From Pagrus major (lineage: Eukaryota > Chordata > Actinopteri > Spariformes > Sparidae): a stretch of 64,000 nt of DNA. The stretch covers positions 10,108,150 through 10,172,149 of the forward strand of contig NC_133238.1 in assembly GCF_040436345.1 (NCBI RefSeq). The letters are read 5' to 3'. The position numbers were made by a program, and so were the translations under genes. The notes under the pieces are model-generated. The model had not been told where the DNA came from, ran no database searches, and worked only from the letters and a program-made list of their open reading frames with translations. Below, piece after piece: positions 1-11,914 of the stretch. How positions within the stretch are numbered: position 1 is the first letter of the stretch; every line of letters begins with the position of its first letter.

Positions 1-177
1 TTTGAGGGACCTTCTTTCAAAATAGAGAAAAAAGTTAAATCAATAAGATGTCAAGTTAGCAATAATAGCTGTGCAATGACTGGTTTGACTTTCGGAATAA
101 AGCTTGCTGACAAACATTTGACATATTATGACTTTCAGCCTGTTTATACGGTTATGAAAAGGTCACAGTTTGGTCAG

Positions 178-297
178 GTTTAGACACCCAAAACTACTTG
201 GTTAGGTTTAGGCGCCAAAACTACTTGGTTAGGTTTAGGCTCCAAAACTACTTGGTTAGGTTTAGGCAACAAAACTACTTGGTTAGGTTTAGGAAAA
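178..297 (+). repeat. 27-bp minisatellite, four units
   Basis: AAAACTACTTGG recurs at 190, 217, 244 and 271, exactly 27 nt apart. Each unit is CAAAACTACTTGGTTAGGTT plus TAGGC and two variable bases. The same motif occurs singly at about 58195-58235, within a dispersed repeat. Confidence 0.9.
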
Positions 298-490
298 GAT
301 CATACTTTGGGTTTGAAAAGCTACCTTCAGTCTTGTCACTATTTCGTAGCTTCTGTTACGTAATTCACGTACGTTAACTGACTTACATAACATAACTTTA
401 AAAACAAATGAATCTTGAGTCTTGACGCAAACCCCAACCTCAACGGGTAAAGTCCCATGTATGACCCATCCATCCACCCCCTGACTCGGA
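285..490 (+). repeat. Dispersed repeat copy flanking the minisatellite
   Basis: GGTTTAGGAAAAGATCATAC ... GACCCATCCATCCACCCC parallels, in reverse, the sequence at about 55325-55445 (GATCTTTTCCTAAACC ... TTGATGGATGGGTC). Diverged. Confidence 0.5.
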
Positions 491-1859
491 CTTCTCTTAC
501 TCTTTATGCACTAGAGGTGAGCTTCAAGAAGTGACACTAGGGAATTTACTACAGCGTCAAACTTAGAAGCGTGTAGGGCCACTGACCAAGCTGCTGTTTC
601 TGACGTGTTGGGAATAAGAATGTACTGCGACTGCTGGTGATTCATTCATTATATAATTGTGTGATGATATTATATTTGCAGTCCTTTTATGCACCTCACA
701 AAAACAAAAGTTACATAAATGAATGAATAAATAATCAATTCATTAAAATTAAACTGTTTTCATAGTTGAGTGTGGAGGAGATGATGATAATGATAATTAA
801 CTTTTGTTTTAAAACTTAATGATGGGCTGTTTGGAGTAGGGGTATTATTATTGTAGCACAATGACAGGAAAATGCATCCAAAAAAATGAGTAAATGTTTA
901 TTTTAAAACTCTCTTCACATAATTTATCGTCTTGAAATGACATTTTCCGGCAAAATGAGAGATTCATTTGCTTAAGAGAAAACAATATTGAAATATTGAA
1001 ATGTACTGGAGCCAAATTAAATCCTTCTCACATATTGGAAGAGCTTTTAATTTAACCACAAAATCCACAATAGTAAATTAGTCATCAATTTGGACGTTTT
1101 GCGTAGTGTTCTCAGCCAACTCGATAGCCAGGTTCTCACCACCCACACAAGAAAATGGGTTACCCGAGCCTCACTCAGTACCCACATCATGACTCAAAGC
1201 ACCAACAGCAAACTATTCTGTGATTCCCTTTTCTCCTCTCCAATTCTGCCCCGACCAAGCATGCTATGAGCGTCCACCGAGACGCTTCAGTATAGCCTCT
1301 GTACTGCATGTATTCTCTGTATTGTAATGAAAAGGAGAGGCAGCGGAGAAGTCAACAAGAGTTGGAACACAGCTGGTATTCAAAGCTGTGAGCTCCATAG
1401 GGTCGTGTTATTCATATAGGCCCATAGAGTGAAATACAGAGAGGAAAATAACGGACATGAACAATGATGTGTTTATGTGCAGGCGTGGGAAGTGGTCTAT
1501 TTCAGATTTGTTGATTATCTGCTCAAAGTTACAAAAAGTATTAACACACAAAATTAAATGTGTCTATTTTTGCTGATTTTTAGTTCTCACATGTGAAGTA
1601 ATAACAGCCAAAACATCCAATTCATTTTATTTAGGTCATTCCCCCAGAGTCTGCCACAATAAAACACCCTCTTGATCTGAGCCAGTCAGATATTGTTCTG
1701 TGTCTGCGAGGATACCGAGACTAACTAGCTCCACACTGCAATGCAATGCCCACAGTGTTTGTTGATAATCCATGCAGAAGACATGGAAATGAACTGGTGA
1801 GAATGCTGGATTTTTACTCGGGATGTGAAGCATTAGTGTCAGTTTTTTTCATCATGCAT
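491..1859. other. Non-coding upstream DNA, nothing identified
   Basis: AT-rich; the short frames here carry no recognisable motif. No repeat family recognised. Confidence 0.6.
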
Positions 1860-2400
1860 GTTCTTCGAAACATTAAAAAATCATCTGGAAACAGTGTTTT
1901 CAGCCAATTCGTGGAGCTAATCCTAGCTTAATCGAGCTAGTGTTTATTTAGCAGCTCTTTATTTGAAGAAAACCACTGTCATTTTACCACTTTGCTATGA
2001 AAATGATATCCCATTCTGTGTAAAAGGGAAGGTCCAAAGGAAATATAAGAGACCTGACACATGCAGATTTAGCTAGCCTCATTGTTTTAGCATGACATCA
2101 TATATGTTGTCATTAGATGCCTGTTTAAAAATCCTTTCATAGGATTCTTGTTAAAAAAAGGAGTTTGTTCAAAATATCAAAAAGTCAGCTGGAAACAATG
2201 TTTTCAACCAGGTCATGGAGCTTATGCTAGCTTAATGCTGCATTAGCCTGTTTTAGCATGATATATGTTGTCATTAAATGCCTTTTTAAAAACCTTCTAC
2301 GATTTTTGAAAGAAGTTCCCCTGAAACAGTCAGCAATCAGTCAGAAACAGCTTTTTAGCCAAGTTGCGAGGCTACCAGTAGCTTAATTAGCTAATTACAA
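1860..2400 (+). repeat. Degenerate tandem repeat, about three units
   Basis: CTGGAAACAGTGTTTTCAGC (1885 region), CTGGAAACAATGTTTTCAAC (2189 region) and a weaker third at about 2330; ATATATGTTGTCATTA recurs near 2100 and 2265, giving a period of about 165 bp. Contains TAGCTTAAT motifs. Non-coding. Confidence 0.55.
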
Positions 2401-4264
2401 ATCTGTCATGGTTAGAAATGTGTAGCCTGCTTTTTTCTACCCGTGTCTGAAATCAAGGATCCAACATTACACATCTGCCAACTTATTATTGTTCACTGAA
2501 TGTGTGCTAGGCAATGACGGAAAGCTTGACAGGTGTAGCGACAGTAACCAAGTCTTAGCAAACAGTTAATTAGCCACAAATGACTTTAATACATTACATT
2601 TATATAGCACATAATGTACTTTTTCTTGTATCTGCATTCAACACATTCTGAGTAAATGCAGTAGTAGTGTTAAACCTGTCAGCTGTAATAGCCCACTCAT
2701 CCGGCTACAGTATCACATCACAGCAATACAGCAGCCGTCAGCATGTGTGCCAGTGAGGCAGGACGGGCAATGGACTTTGAGACTCTGTCCTTTTTACAAA
2801 GCTATTTCAAACAGTTTGCAGTGTCTGCTTGACAATCCAGACACAGTTCATCTCCTACAGCAGCAGGGGGGTTTAGGTTTCATTTCAATTTTCTCTTTTT
2901 TTTCCCCCCACGAGCAGGGCATTCTGCCTGGCTCAGCGGGAGTGAGAGTCAGTGTTCAGGTATTCTGGGAGAAGAAAAAGAAAGGCCACTGCTTGTGGCG
3001 CAGGACAGAAAAACTTTTGGGAAATTGCTGTAACTCGGCCATCATTAAATACTCAATTTGCAGACCTTGCTGGCTTCCACAGTAAATGCACAATTATCAT
3101 GCTTGATTCAGCAGCCTGAGAGATGGCTGGGCATCCAAGGCCAAGGCTCCCAATACTGGAATGCAAGCTTGAATCAATTAAGTGGACTTTTATTGTCAAG
3201 GTGGATGAACACATTTTCTGGGGCCGAGATAGGTGAAACTATGTTATTGTCTGCCAGTAAGCTATTAATTTAAAAAGTACTAGATAGTGCTACACTTACT
3301 TAAATCTTTACTTTTCTTGTGCTAAAGTACAGAAAATACACTTCTGGCATTATTCCACTAATGCCAAAGGTGTTTCTGACTTTGTGTGGAGTCAATAAAG
3401 AGCCTTATGTGTCCGACATCCACTCTTGATTGCACTGGGTCCCTTAAGAAAACACGGTCCTGATTGAAAGTGCACGGTCCGCCCTAAGTAGGACGGGAAA
3501 TGAAGGGTGTCTGTCCACTTGAGTGAAAGTTTCCCAGCGAAAAAACTAACTCAGGTGTTTACATAATCAGCTCGGTGTCGGCGTGCGTGTGAAATCGGTG
3601 GAAAATTAGTCATCAGCCTAAATCGTCACCCTTCACTCATGCTTACGCTCGGCTGCATAGCTCATCAGCGACGACGCGTCTGCCGAGGATTCTTTCCCAA
3701 AGTCGCTGCCGTTGCATCGTAGCGCCACAGATGTGGAAACTCAGTCAATGAAACTTGTTGTTTGCATAAAAAATCCATGACAAGTCCGTGGAGGAAATTG
3801 CTGAGATGAGAAGGAACTGGATATCAGCGAGGCCAAAAAACAAAAGGGAGCATCATGTGCTCTCGCAGATAATAGACTTTATTCTTGTGTTTTGTTCAGA
3901 GGTAACACTGGGACCTCTCACACTTAAACAGCATGTTTTGTGCTACTGTGAAATACTATAAATAAGATATCAAACACATTTCGGCACTAGCTGCACCAGG
4001 GGCCCCTATAGCCAGACAGATCAGCAGCTCAACTGATGGAAAACTTTAACTCAAACTTAAATACCAAAGTACAAAAAAACAGACCTTTCTGCTGAAAATG
4101 GCTGCACGTATATGCAAGAATATAAGTACATTTATTCAGATAATGTTTGTGTTTTGCTGAAAATGACAAATAGCTGCCAACAAAGTGTGTCTAAACTAGT
4201 TGAAGTATCAAAAATGGAAAAATATCTTAAGTATATCACATTATTTCAGTCACTTTCTTCACTT
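2401..4264. other. Non-coding upstream DNA
   Basis: No gene seen. The stretch at 3410-3800 is repeat-free and relatively GC-rich; the short frames at 2747-3273 show no motif. Confidence 0.5.
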
Positions 4265-4510
4265 CTTAAACTTTAAAGCTGTATTAACTGATTTTTGGCC
4301 ACATGGGGGCAGCAGAAACACAATGCGAACACACACAATTTTCTATTTACATAACCACCAAAGTCTAATGTTGGATTTTTTTTTTGTTTCTAGGAACTCT
4401 TGAGAGAAATATCAGACCTTTTAGCTGCTACGTGCGTTATCCAGCTAGCAGCTAACTGTGGCTGTCTGCTGTTTGCTGCTTAACAAGTAGTTAAGCACCA
4501 GATTTGTGTG
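4265..4510. repeat. Possible fish short-element remnant
   Basis: AAAGCTGTATTAACTGATTT and GCCACATGGGGGCAGCAG resemble the edge of a common fish repeat, followed by CTAGCAGCTAACTGTGGCTG. I cannot define the other end. Confidence 0.3.
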
Positions 4511-5314
4511 GAGTTTGCAATGTTTTGATGAGTGGGTCCCCGTTTTGTTTGCGTCATGTGTACCCTCAAAAGGTCCCCACATGGTCATGCTGGTAGGAAT
4601 ACACCAAGTTGTGTATAAAGTTGTGTGTAAGTGTTTTATTTGGATATGTATTTATTGTAGTCCAACCAAAATTCTGATCAAACCACTAAACCCCCTTAAC
4701 CCTTAATCTGATCCGTCTTTTAATTCATGTCTTCCTCTCTACAGACTAAATTAAACCTTTTAGTTTGGTTGTTATTCATTTCATTTACATAACAAAATCC
4801 AAAACCAGCTAACAGTTGCAATCAGCTGATAGTAAGTGGCAAATGTGGTACATGTGTGCCTGACAATCAACTTGAAGGACATGCAAATCCACACTTGAGT
4901 TTTCCGTTATTATATCTGATTGGAGTTCCGCTCACGGTTACATTACACCGCCCCGCACACAGCGCCTGAAAAGCATGAAATGATTCTGACGTGGGAAATA
5001 GATGAATATTTATCAGATGGATCAGAAATAGTCACATGTGTGAGTGTTGCTGCGGCTTGTGTTGTGTTTTATTGTACCAAGTTAGGCGACACCAATGCAG
5101 TTGTAATCACACAGTGCATTCTGGACCAATGAAATGGAGCCACATCGACACCGCACCAAAAACAGGAAATACGTGTTATTGAAGTTATTGAAGAGGGAAA
5201 TTAAAGGTAACTTAACAAACTCATTAGCTTTTCTCGGTTGGAATGAGTTTACGGTTGTACCGTCGACTCCTGTCTCTTTTTGAGCATCGGTTTTTAGTCC
5301 AACAGTGGAGGTTA

Positions 5315-5645
5315 AAGGGACAGTTCACCCCAAAATATACCATTTAGCCATCTAGATTGGTTTGGCGTGAGTGGAAGAGTCTATGAAATATTCGTCTTTG
5401 GCTCATCTTGAGCAACTGGGTCACGATAACAGGAAAAAGACATTTCTGTTGAGTTTTTCAATTTCTAATTTATTATTTATTCATTATTATTGGCCGCTTT
5501 GAGCACCACAACCTCAGTGCCATCTAGTTCCATTATATTCAAAAGAAGGCAGATATCTCTACAGTTGATTTTTTTTTAAAACTCGGCAACTCACACCAAA
5601 ACAGTCTGGATGGATAAATAGCGCGCTACAGGTAAGAAGAAAAAC
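5315..5645 (+). mobile_element. Fish dispersed repeat beginning AAAGGGACAGTTCACCCC, truncated
   Basis: The left terminus AAAGGGACAGTTCACCCCAA is a common fish repeat end. The interior includes GAGCACCACAACCTCAGTGC and CGGCAACTCACACCAAAAC, which I recognise as belonging to it. The mirror-image right end (GGTGAACTGTCCCTTT) is absent. Confidence 0.55.
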
Positions 5646-6984
5646 CTGTGCAACATAGCTAATAAACTACGTTCGCTTTCTCCATTTTGGACTCTCCGGC
5701 TCTCCGTCCCCTCAAAGGTCAACAACAGATGTTCACCAAAGTTTAACTCATGCGTGTGGATAAAGAATATTAAAGGTATAGGTTGGTACATTCTAACAGA
5801 GATTAAAGGAGATTTCTATCAAGCGAAGTCTGTGCATTTCTTACATTTCTGTTCCAGCTGTCAACATGCAACATTTTCATTATTTCTGACACCATAAACA
5901 CCAACACAAGGCTCTGAGGTTAAATGAAGAGCAGCCAGTGAGACAAGGAAAACAAAGGAAGATAAATTGTTCAAAGAAAGAGGGCAGTTAATTTGCCAAG
6001 TCACACTCTGAGCTGATTAAAGTGGCTTCTTCTCCCGGCGCTGTGGTGCTCACAACTTCGTAATTACTCCGTCTGGAATTGATCAGACACTCTATTACTA
6101 AAATAGAGCAGAGAGGAGCGAGATGTCGAAGCTGTCATTGTTTTCAATGAAAGGTTTGCTCCTTTGTCCGTGTCCCCAACTCACTGAACGCAGGCTAATT
6201 GGCCTTTTTTTAAAAACTTTTGGGGAAAGGTTTCAGTTTTCAAACACTGTGTTTGGACTTTTAAGCTGTGTGTTTTTTGTGACTTGAATCTAACACCAAA
6301 CTTTCTGATTAACACTTTTCTCATGTTTCTTCTTTGCATTCCCTCATTTACGCTCCATGTATTCATCTATAAATATGCATCCTTCGCTGCTGCCTAACTG
6401 CTGAATTACTTTCACAAAAGCAGACACTCATCAATTAGTCATTAAGAATAATTAAGAATCCTTCCAGGGGATTGTCACAGACATTTAAACAGATCTGATT
6501 ATTTAATTTCACTTTGTTTTGGAGCTTTTTTGTTGTGTCAAATCCAGCTTCTATTGATTGCAGCCTGCAGTATCAGAGGAAGTCCACAAGGGGGAGCTGC
6601 TCAACTGTTATTCACAACAGCTGGGAGTAAACAGTATTGGCCTGCTAATTAGTTGTACCAGTTCCTATGGATCGCTCTTAACCGGAGATCTATATCAGCC
6701 TCAAATGGTTTAAAATGAGCGCCGGGTGTTCAGGGATGTCCAGTATGATAAACACAACGCTGTGTAAGTCAAAGACGAGTCGATATGCATGTGGGGAAAA
6801 TGCTCCAGAGCCCTTTGAGAAAACCACTCAAGTGCAATTTGAAGGTACTTAGCTTAGTCTTTCCATTTTGTGTTAATCTATACGTCCACTCCTTCACATT
6901 TGGAGGCACCGAGTGTGTGAAAGAATTTATAAACTTCACTCAGGTAATGTAGCAATTCAACAGTGTAAGAAACAGTCCATTAAA
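5646..6984. other. Non-coding upstream DNA with a repeat-free, TAAT-rich block
   Basis: 6400-6720 is free of recognised repeats and holds several homeodomain-type cores (ATTAGTCATTAAG, CTAATTAG). It could be a spry2 regulatory element; not testable by eye. Confidence 0.3.
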
Positions 6985-7203
6985 GTAGCACTTTATAATA
7001 ACCATCGTTAATACATGAGTAATTAATAGTTAACTAAACATTAGTTAATGGTTACTTAACCATTATTAAATAATGAAAGGCTTTATAAATTATTTATTAA
7101 GCTTGCTTAATACATTGGTAATAAAAGTGAAATAACATTGACTACTGTTTAATTAACTATTAATTACTCATGTATTGATGACGGTTATTATAAAGTATTA
7201 CCA
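6985..7203. mobile_element. Palindromic element with roughly 55-bp inverted arms
   Basis: Left arm (about 6989-7045) ACTTTATAATAACCATCGTT... and right arm (about 7143-7199) are near-perfect reverse complements, sharing ATACATGAGTAATTAATAG. About 100 bp of AT-rich DNA separates them. This is a MITE type common in fish; no target duplication was assigned. Confidence 0.7.
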
Positions 7204-7556
7204 ACATGTTACTTATAAGAACCACCAGCCAAAAGTAAGAAAAGTTAAAGTAGCCATTATACAGAATGCAGAATTTGGAGTTCTATATATTTATCTAGAT
7301 TATATTATTATAATTACATTGTAAACTGATGAGTAGTTTGATTTATAGGAAATGCAATAGTTACTGTAAGTCATTATGTATATAAAAAATGAATCTGCAA
7401 AGTGACCAAAAAGTACAATATTTCCCTCTGAAGTGCAGTAGAAGTATACAGTAGTATAAAATGGAAATACGAAAGGAGAGTATAAGTACCTCAAAATGGT
7501 TGTTACAGGTATACAACCACAGATATCTTAAGTTATTTAGAGTTCAATCATTTCAC

Positions 7557-7930
7557 TTTAAAGGTGCACTATGTAGTTTTGCGGAAGATTTTTTAATCAG
7601 AAGAGAGAGAGATCTTCGTTGACTGATTACATTTTTTTATACCTGAACAAACACATTTGTAATTAATAAACAAACTATCTTTGTTTTCATGACTGAATAA
7701 ACTCAACAAACAAACTGACCTTAAAGGACAACACAATTTCATACTGTTTTACTTTGTTTATATGTGGCGGACCCTGCCACCTTTCTAGCTTCAGTGTTCT
7801 GGGGACCTTATTTCCCTCTGAGACCAACTTGTTCATTCACTTATGCAAGTTATTTTTATTATCACCTCATTCATAATGTAAATTCTGAGTTTGGATTTCT
7901 TCTCCCAAAACTACATAGTGACCCTTTAAA
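7557..7930 (-). mobile_element. Family-2 inverted-repeat MITE
   Basis: TTTAAAGGTGCACTATGTAG at the left and CTACATAGTGACCCTTTAAA at the right. The interior GTGGCGGACCCTGCCACCTT is in the opposite orientation to the copies at 9295 and 15808. Non-coding. Confidence 0.72.
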
Positions 7931-8199
7931 TGACCCTTTATCTCATGAATCTTACAGTAGGATATATTATTTTGTATTAGTCTAGTTTGAGTGTGCTTTT
8001 ATTGGACAATCACCAGCTGAGAAAGTTTTTATTTCCAGCCTGTGTGAGACTTAAACTTTAACACCAGCATGAGCTGAACTCATTCCAGGGGACTGATATG
8101 GAAAGTGCTACTTTAAAAAAAAAATGGGTCAGCAGCGATAAGAGATGCTCGGCTGTTAGGGGAGGGCAGCAGCCCCGGTACAGGCCGTCCCCGGGCTGC

Positions 8200-8540
8200 A
8201 GTGTTTGGGCTCCTGCTGTATAATTGATCAGACTGCTGGGTGTGAATGGCCGCTCTCTCGCAGCCAATGGCTGAGCACCGGATGCGAGATATCCGCTGCA
8301 ACAACAAGCGCTCTGTTCCCCCTTCAGCTTGACGCCATTTACAGCCCAAATCCCGACCTCCCCTCCGGAAAGAGCAAAAAAAAAAAAAAAAAAAAAACAC
8401 TCACACACGAGAGAAAAAGTACTTGCAAACCCCTCAGAGCCTTTGCGGATAAAACACACCGATTTAAAACTACTTCTGAGCCGGACTTTGTTTCCCTCCT
8501 TCGCTGCAGCTCCAGAGGAAGTTTTGCGCTCCGCCGGTCA
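8200..8540 (+). promoter_or_regulatory. Probable spry2 promoter region
   Basis: The region just upstream of the inferred exon 1 is GC/CpG-richer than flanking DNA. It has a CCAAT box (GCCAATGG, about 8263-8270) and two ETS-type cores (CCGGAA at 8365-8370; GGAAGT at 8517-8522), and is interrupted by a run of about 22 A residues near 8376-8397. ETS factors are known effectors of FGF/ERK induction of Sprouty genes, so these sites would fit negative feedback. No convincing TATA box at a standard distance. Location inferred from the gene model, not from a recognised core promoter. Confidence 0.4.
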
Positions 8541-8565
8541 CTCACTCAACTTCTCGCCTGGTTTG

Positions 8566-8625
8566 ATGCCTCGTGCTCTGGCGCAAAAACACGGGATTTA
8601 CGGTCTCAGCGCCGCTTTTTCGTGA
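8566..8625 (+). other. Upstream ORF 1 in the spry2 leader (19 codons)
   Basis: An ATG in the inferred leader opens a 19-codon frame ending in TGA, well before the main start. It may lower or regulate Spry2 translation. The peptide resembles nothing I know. It counts only if transcription starts upstream of it. Confidence 0.35.
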
Positions 8626-8645
8626 AACTGCGGAGACTTTTCTCA

Positions 8646-8696
8646 ATGGATTTTTTTTACCGACGTGCTCCCCAGACTGAGTCGCCGCTGCTGTAG
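8646..8696 (+). other. Upstream ORF 2 in the spry2 leader (16 codons)
   Basis: ATG in the context CTCAATGG (A at -1, G at +4), 16 codons, TAG stop, 67 nt before the exon 1 donor. It does not overlap uORF 1. A functional role is inference only. Confidence 0.35.
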
Positions 8697-9294
8697 GGAG
8701 TGAAACTACTACTCAAACTGGATTTATATCACCTAGACGGGGGCTAAAAGTGTCGAAAACACGGTACGTGGAGCAGCACACAGGAGCGGAGGGTTAAAAC
8801 TCAGCTAAAACTACTTTATCTTGTATGTTTATGCTAACATTTATAGCCTCTTTTCCAACTTTCTTACTCTTGCTTTGGCTCACATGTAATGTTAATGTTT
8901 TTGACTCATTTTCAGCTTCTTAATTTTGGTTATTTTTTATTTAAAAGTGCAATTTAACGACATTTTCGATTAAAATAAAGCGTATGCCTCTGCCTAGGCT
9001 GAGTCTAATGTCTAATTTATCAGGAAATAGTCGTGTCCAAGTTGGCACATGTGTGCATATTTACATTCACGGACTATAAATCCAGTTTGTAGCCTGTGTG
9101 CTTTTTATGACGCAGTTTTTTTTTAACCCCCTGCACTCGTGTGTGTTTGCATTATAAATTGTTTAACACAGTGGAAAATATCATCTTATCAGTCTTGTAT
9201 CAGAAACAATATGACTCATATAGGTTTCTATAGTTAACTCAATATGCTGAGTACAGTTTTTACTGCAGCCGTGTCAATTTTCCATTTTATATCT

Positions 9295-9630
9295 TTAAAG
9301 GGGCACGGTGTCATTTCGCGGAAGAAATTCAAACTCCGAATTTTTATTTTTATAAAACGTTAATGAGGTAATAACACAAACTCAAATATTTATTTTGTCC
9401 TTAACTGAACGAGCAAGCTGTTCTCAGAGGTAAATAAGCTAGAGGCTAGAAAGGTGGCGGGGTCCGCCAAATATAAACAAAGCAAAAACGGTATGAAATT
9501 GTTGTCGTCCTTGACGCTCAGTTTGTTTATCCAGCAAAGAACACGAGGAGTGTTTGTTTAGGCAAGTCAATGGAGATCTTTCTCTTCTGGTTAAAACCTC
9601 GTCCACCAAAACCACGCAGTGCACCTTTAA
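9295..9630 (+). mobile_element. Family-2 MITE in spry2 intron 1
   Basis: TTTAAAGGGGCACGGTGTC at the left and CACGCAGTGCACCTTTAA at the right, with interior AGGCTAGAAAGGTGGCGGGG. Confidence 0.72.
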
Positions 9631-10542
9631 CCTGTCACTTTTAAAAGCTGTTGCCATCACTTCGCTCCCCCCCCCCCTGCACTTCAACCACCCACCGTGG
9701 CCAACATGGCTCGTACACCTCCACCCCCCACCAACAGGTTAAAAATCTGAGCGTGCCTGCGAGCTCTCTTCATTTGAAGCCAAAAGAGCCCCTCATAAAG
9801 AAACCCTCATGCATGCTCACAGAGAGCTCCCACCCCCCACCACCCTCGAACGCATCACTCGCACTCCACACGGACCCTTTCATGCTCCAAACTTTTTTTT
9901 ATCTTGTCACTCATCTTCTTCTCAGGAGTGTCACAATGTAAAAATGTGTTAGAATGGGGAAGGTTGCTGCGAGGCCATTTGTCATGCAACAAACAAAAGG
10001 CCTTTTCCTGTATTGTCATTGAAAAGGATTGGGGGGGGGGAGAGCTCGCAACCCCAAAGACGGCATTTGAAAGCTAATTAGCACAAGGAAGGAGAATTAA
10101 GGGCCAGCACTGTCAGTTTCTTTACTTTGGTGTGAGACGTTGGTGAAAACAAGGCCGTGCGTTTGATCGTGTTAGTTTACAGTGACAGCGCAATATGCTA
10201 ATACTTACTCTCTGTATATGATGAGTCAGGTTATAGCTGATCCGGAGTGTCGTTAGTTCCCTTTACGTCCTTTTACACTAATGTCCTTTAACTTTCCATG
10301 TCGTTGTTATGTACTTGACCCATATCAACACTTCTGCTGTCTTCAGCCCTCGACAAACTGAACTTTGATCACCCTCTGAGAATGGAAATGCCGATTTTTC
10401 AAGATATTCTGTATAGAAAGTTGTAAATATATGTTTGCTACAGTTTGACACATTGTAATTACATAACATAAGTATACGCATGTGTCCATTAATGTTGAAA
10501 CGAACAGTTATTTTCAGTATCGATTTAATCCGGGTTAGGCTA

Positions 10543-10850
10543 CGGCTGCAACTAACATTTACTTTGATTATTGGTTGAGCTGGCAATTATTTGTTCATGT
10601 AAAGGTCTTTAAAATTTCAGAAAATAGTGACACGTCTGTTATAATTCCCCGCAGTCCAAGTTGATGTGTTGTTTTGTGTGATTGAAATCCAAAGCCAAAT
10701 TATTTTTATCTTTAATTACAGAGAAAAGCAACAAAATCTCCCGTTTGAGGAACTAGAACTTGCAAAAAAAAAAGAGTAACTGGGTATAAAAATAGTTGTT
10801 GACTAATTTTCTGTCGCCCAGCCAATGAATTAATGTTGTAGTTGTTGCAC
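10543..10850 (+). mobile_element. Decayed hAT-like element of the GGCTGCAACTAA family
   Basis: Begins GGCTGCAACTAACATTTA and ends GTAGTTGTTGCAC, with an interior resembling the family (TTTCAGAAAATAGTGA; AATAGTTGTTGACTAATTTTC). No clear flanking duplication, so it is old. Confidence 0.6.
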
Positions 10851-11220
10851 CTCAACTTCAGTTTTTGTCTCATCTCATCGTTTTGTTTGTAAAAATGACA
10901 AAAGCTAGAGTCCCATGCAGTGTTGACAGTGTGATTAAAAATTCAAGCTGACATTATTTATGAGCTTATCCTGGTTTTCTCAGCCTTTTTTGATATAAAA
11001 CTTAATTTATCTTTATTTCTTGCACACTGGTCTCCGGAAAATGTCAATTTGGGCTTTCAAAAGTTGTTGTCTTCATCTTTTTAAAAAGAAAACCCTTACT
11101 TTAAATAACAAAAAGACGTTTTTGCGACATGTTGTTACTAGACCTTCTTAATTTGTTTTTCCTGATACACGTCTACAGATAAACATCACAAATAACTGTA
11201 TTTGTCTAAGTTCCAAGCCC

Positions 11221-11350
11221 AGGTTGACATTTTCCGTTGACCAACATCCCAGAACAAAGTTTTCTATCATAAAAGGCAGAAAGAACCAAAATATATTCAT
11301 TTGACGAGCTCAACCAATGAAATTTTAGCAATTAATCATCAAAATAGCTG
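11221..11350 (+). mobile_element. Fragment of the hAT-like family
   Basis: Holds the family's second half (AACCAAAATATATTCATTTG; AATTAATCATCAAAATAG) but neither complete end. Confidence 0.45.
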
Positions 11351-11914
11351 CAGATATATTCTCCTTGTTTTCTTTATAAAGTATTTTGGGGCACTTTTGC
11401 TGCAGACAGTGTAGAGACAACAGGAAATGAGTGAGAGAGATGCAACAAAGATCAGAACTTCAACACTGGATGTTGTTGTTAACAACAGGGGCATATTAGT
11501 TTTCAGCAAATTTGCTAATTTTTTTTCCCTTGTCATTGTTGTGTCATAGGTATCTGGAAACAGGAATTTGCACAAACTAGTGGCAGTGACACATCTAAAT
11601 TGAATAAAGATATCAATTCTTGAACATAAAGCCTCGATCTGGAGCTTAAGACTTCAGTTATCATCAGTTTCTTCTCGTGGCCTCAGACGTTGTTTTATAG
11701 CTTCCATAGATCCGCTCTTAAGTTAAAGCAAGAAAAGCTGATTCTAAAAGCCCAAACATTACATCATCCACATCTCCCAAAAACTCTGATGTGTTTGTTA
11801 GGCCTTATTTCCATAATAGTGCTTGTACAGATATCGGTTATGATTTGCATGGCAGCATTTGCATGGCTTGTCACAGACGGCTATAAACTGTCTGTTTCTT
11901 GTGCAGGACTTCAG

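Larger units (their letters stand above)
8420..8763 (+). other. spry2: spry2 exon 1, non-coding 5' leader (start approximate)
   Basis: Sprouty genes usually have one or more non-coding leader exons followed by one coding exon. A strong donor (ACACG then GTACGTG) begins at 8764 and pairs with the acceptor ending at 11906. The sequence just upstream is relatively CpG-rich compared with its surroundings. The leader contains two short upstream ORFs (8566-8625 and 8646-8696). The 5' end cannot be read from sequence; I place it downstream of the CCAAT-type box at 8263. The open frames here are not conserved-looking protein. Donor choice fairly sure, exact start unsure. Confidence 0.55.
8764..11906 (+). 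other. spry2: spry2 intron 1 (3143 bp)
   Basis: Bounded by GTACGT at 8764 and a pyrimidine-rich acceptor (TGTTTCTTGTGCAG) ending at 11906. It holds one family-2 inverted-repeat element (9295-9630) and two decayed hAT-like fragments (10543-10850 and 11221-11350). The rest is AT-rich DNA in which I see no further exon. Confidence 0.65.

Noticed and set aside
8058..8696. Several open frames of 68-163 codons around the spry2 promoter on both strands
   Set aside because: They run through the A22 homopolymer as poly-Lys or poly-Phe and have no motif; explained by GC-rich promoter and leader sequence.
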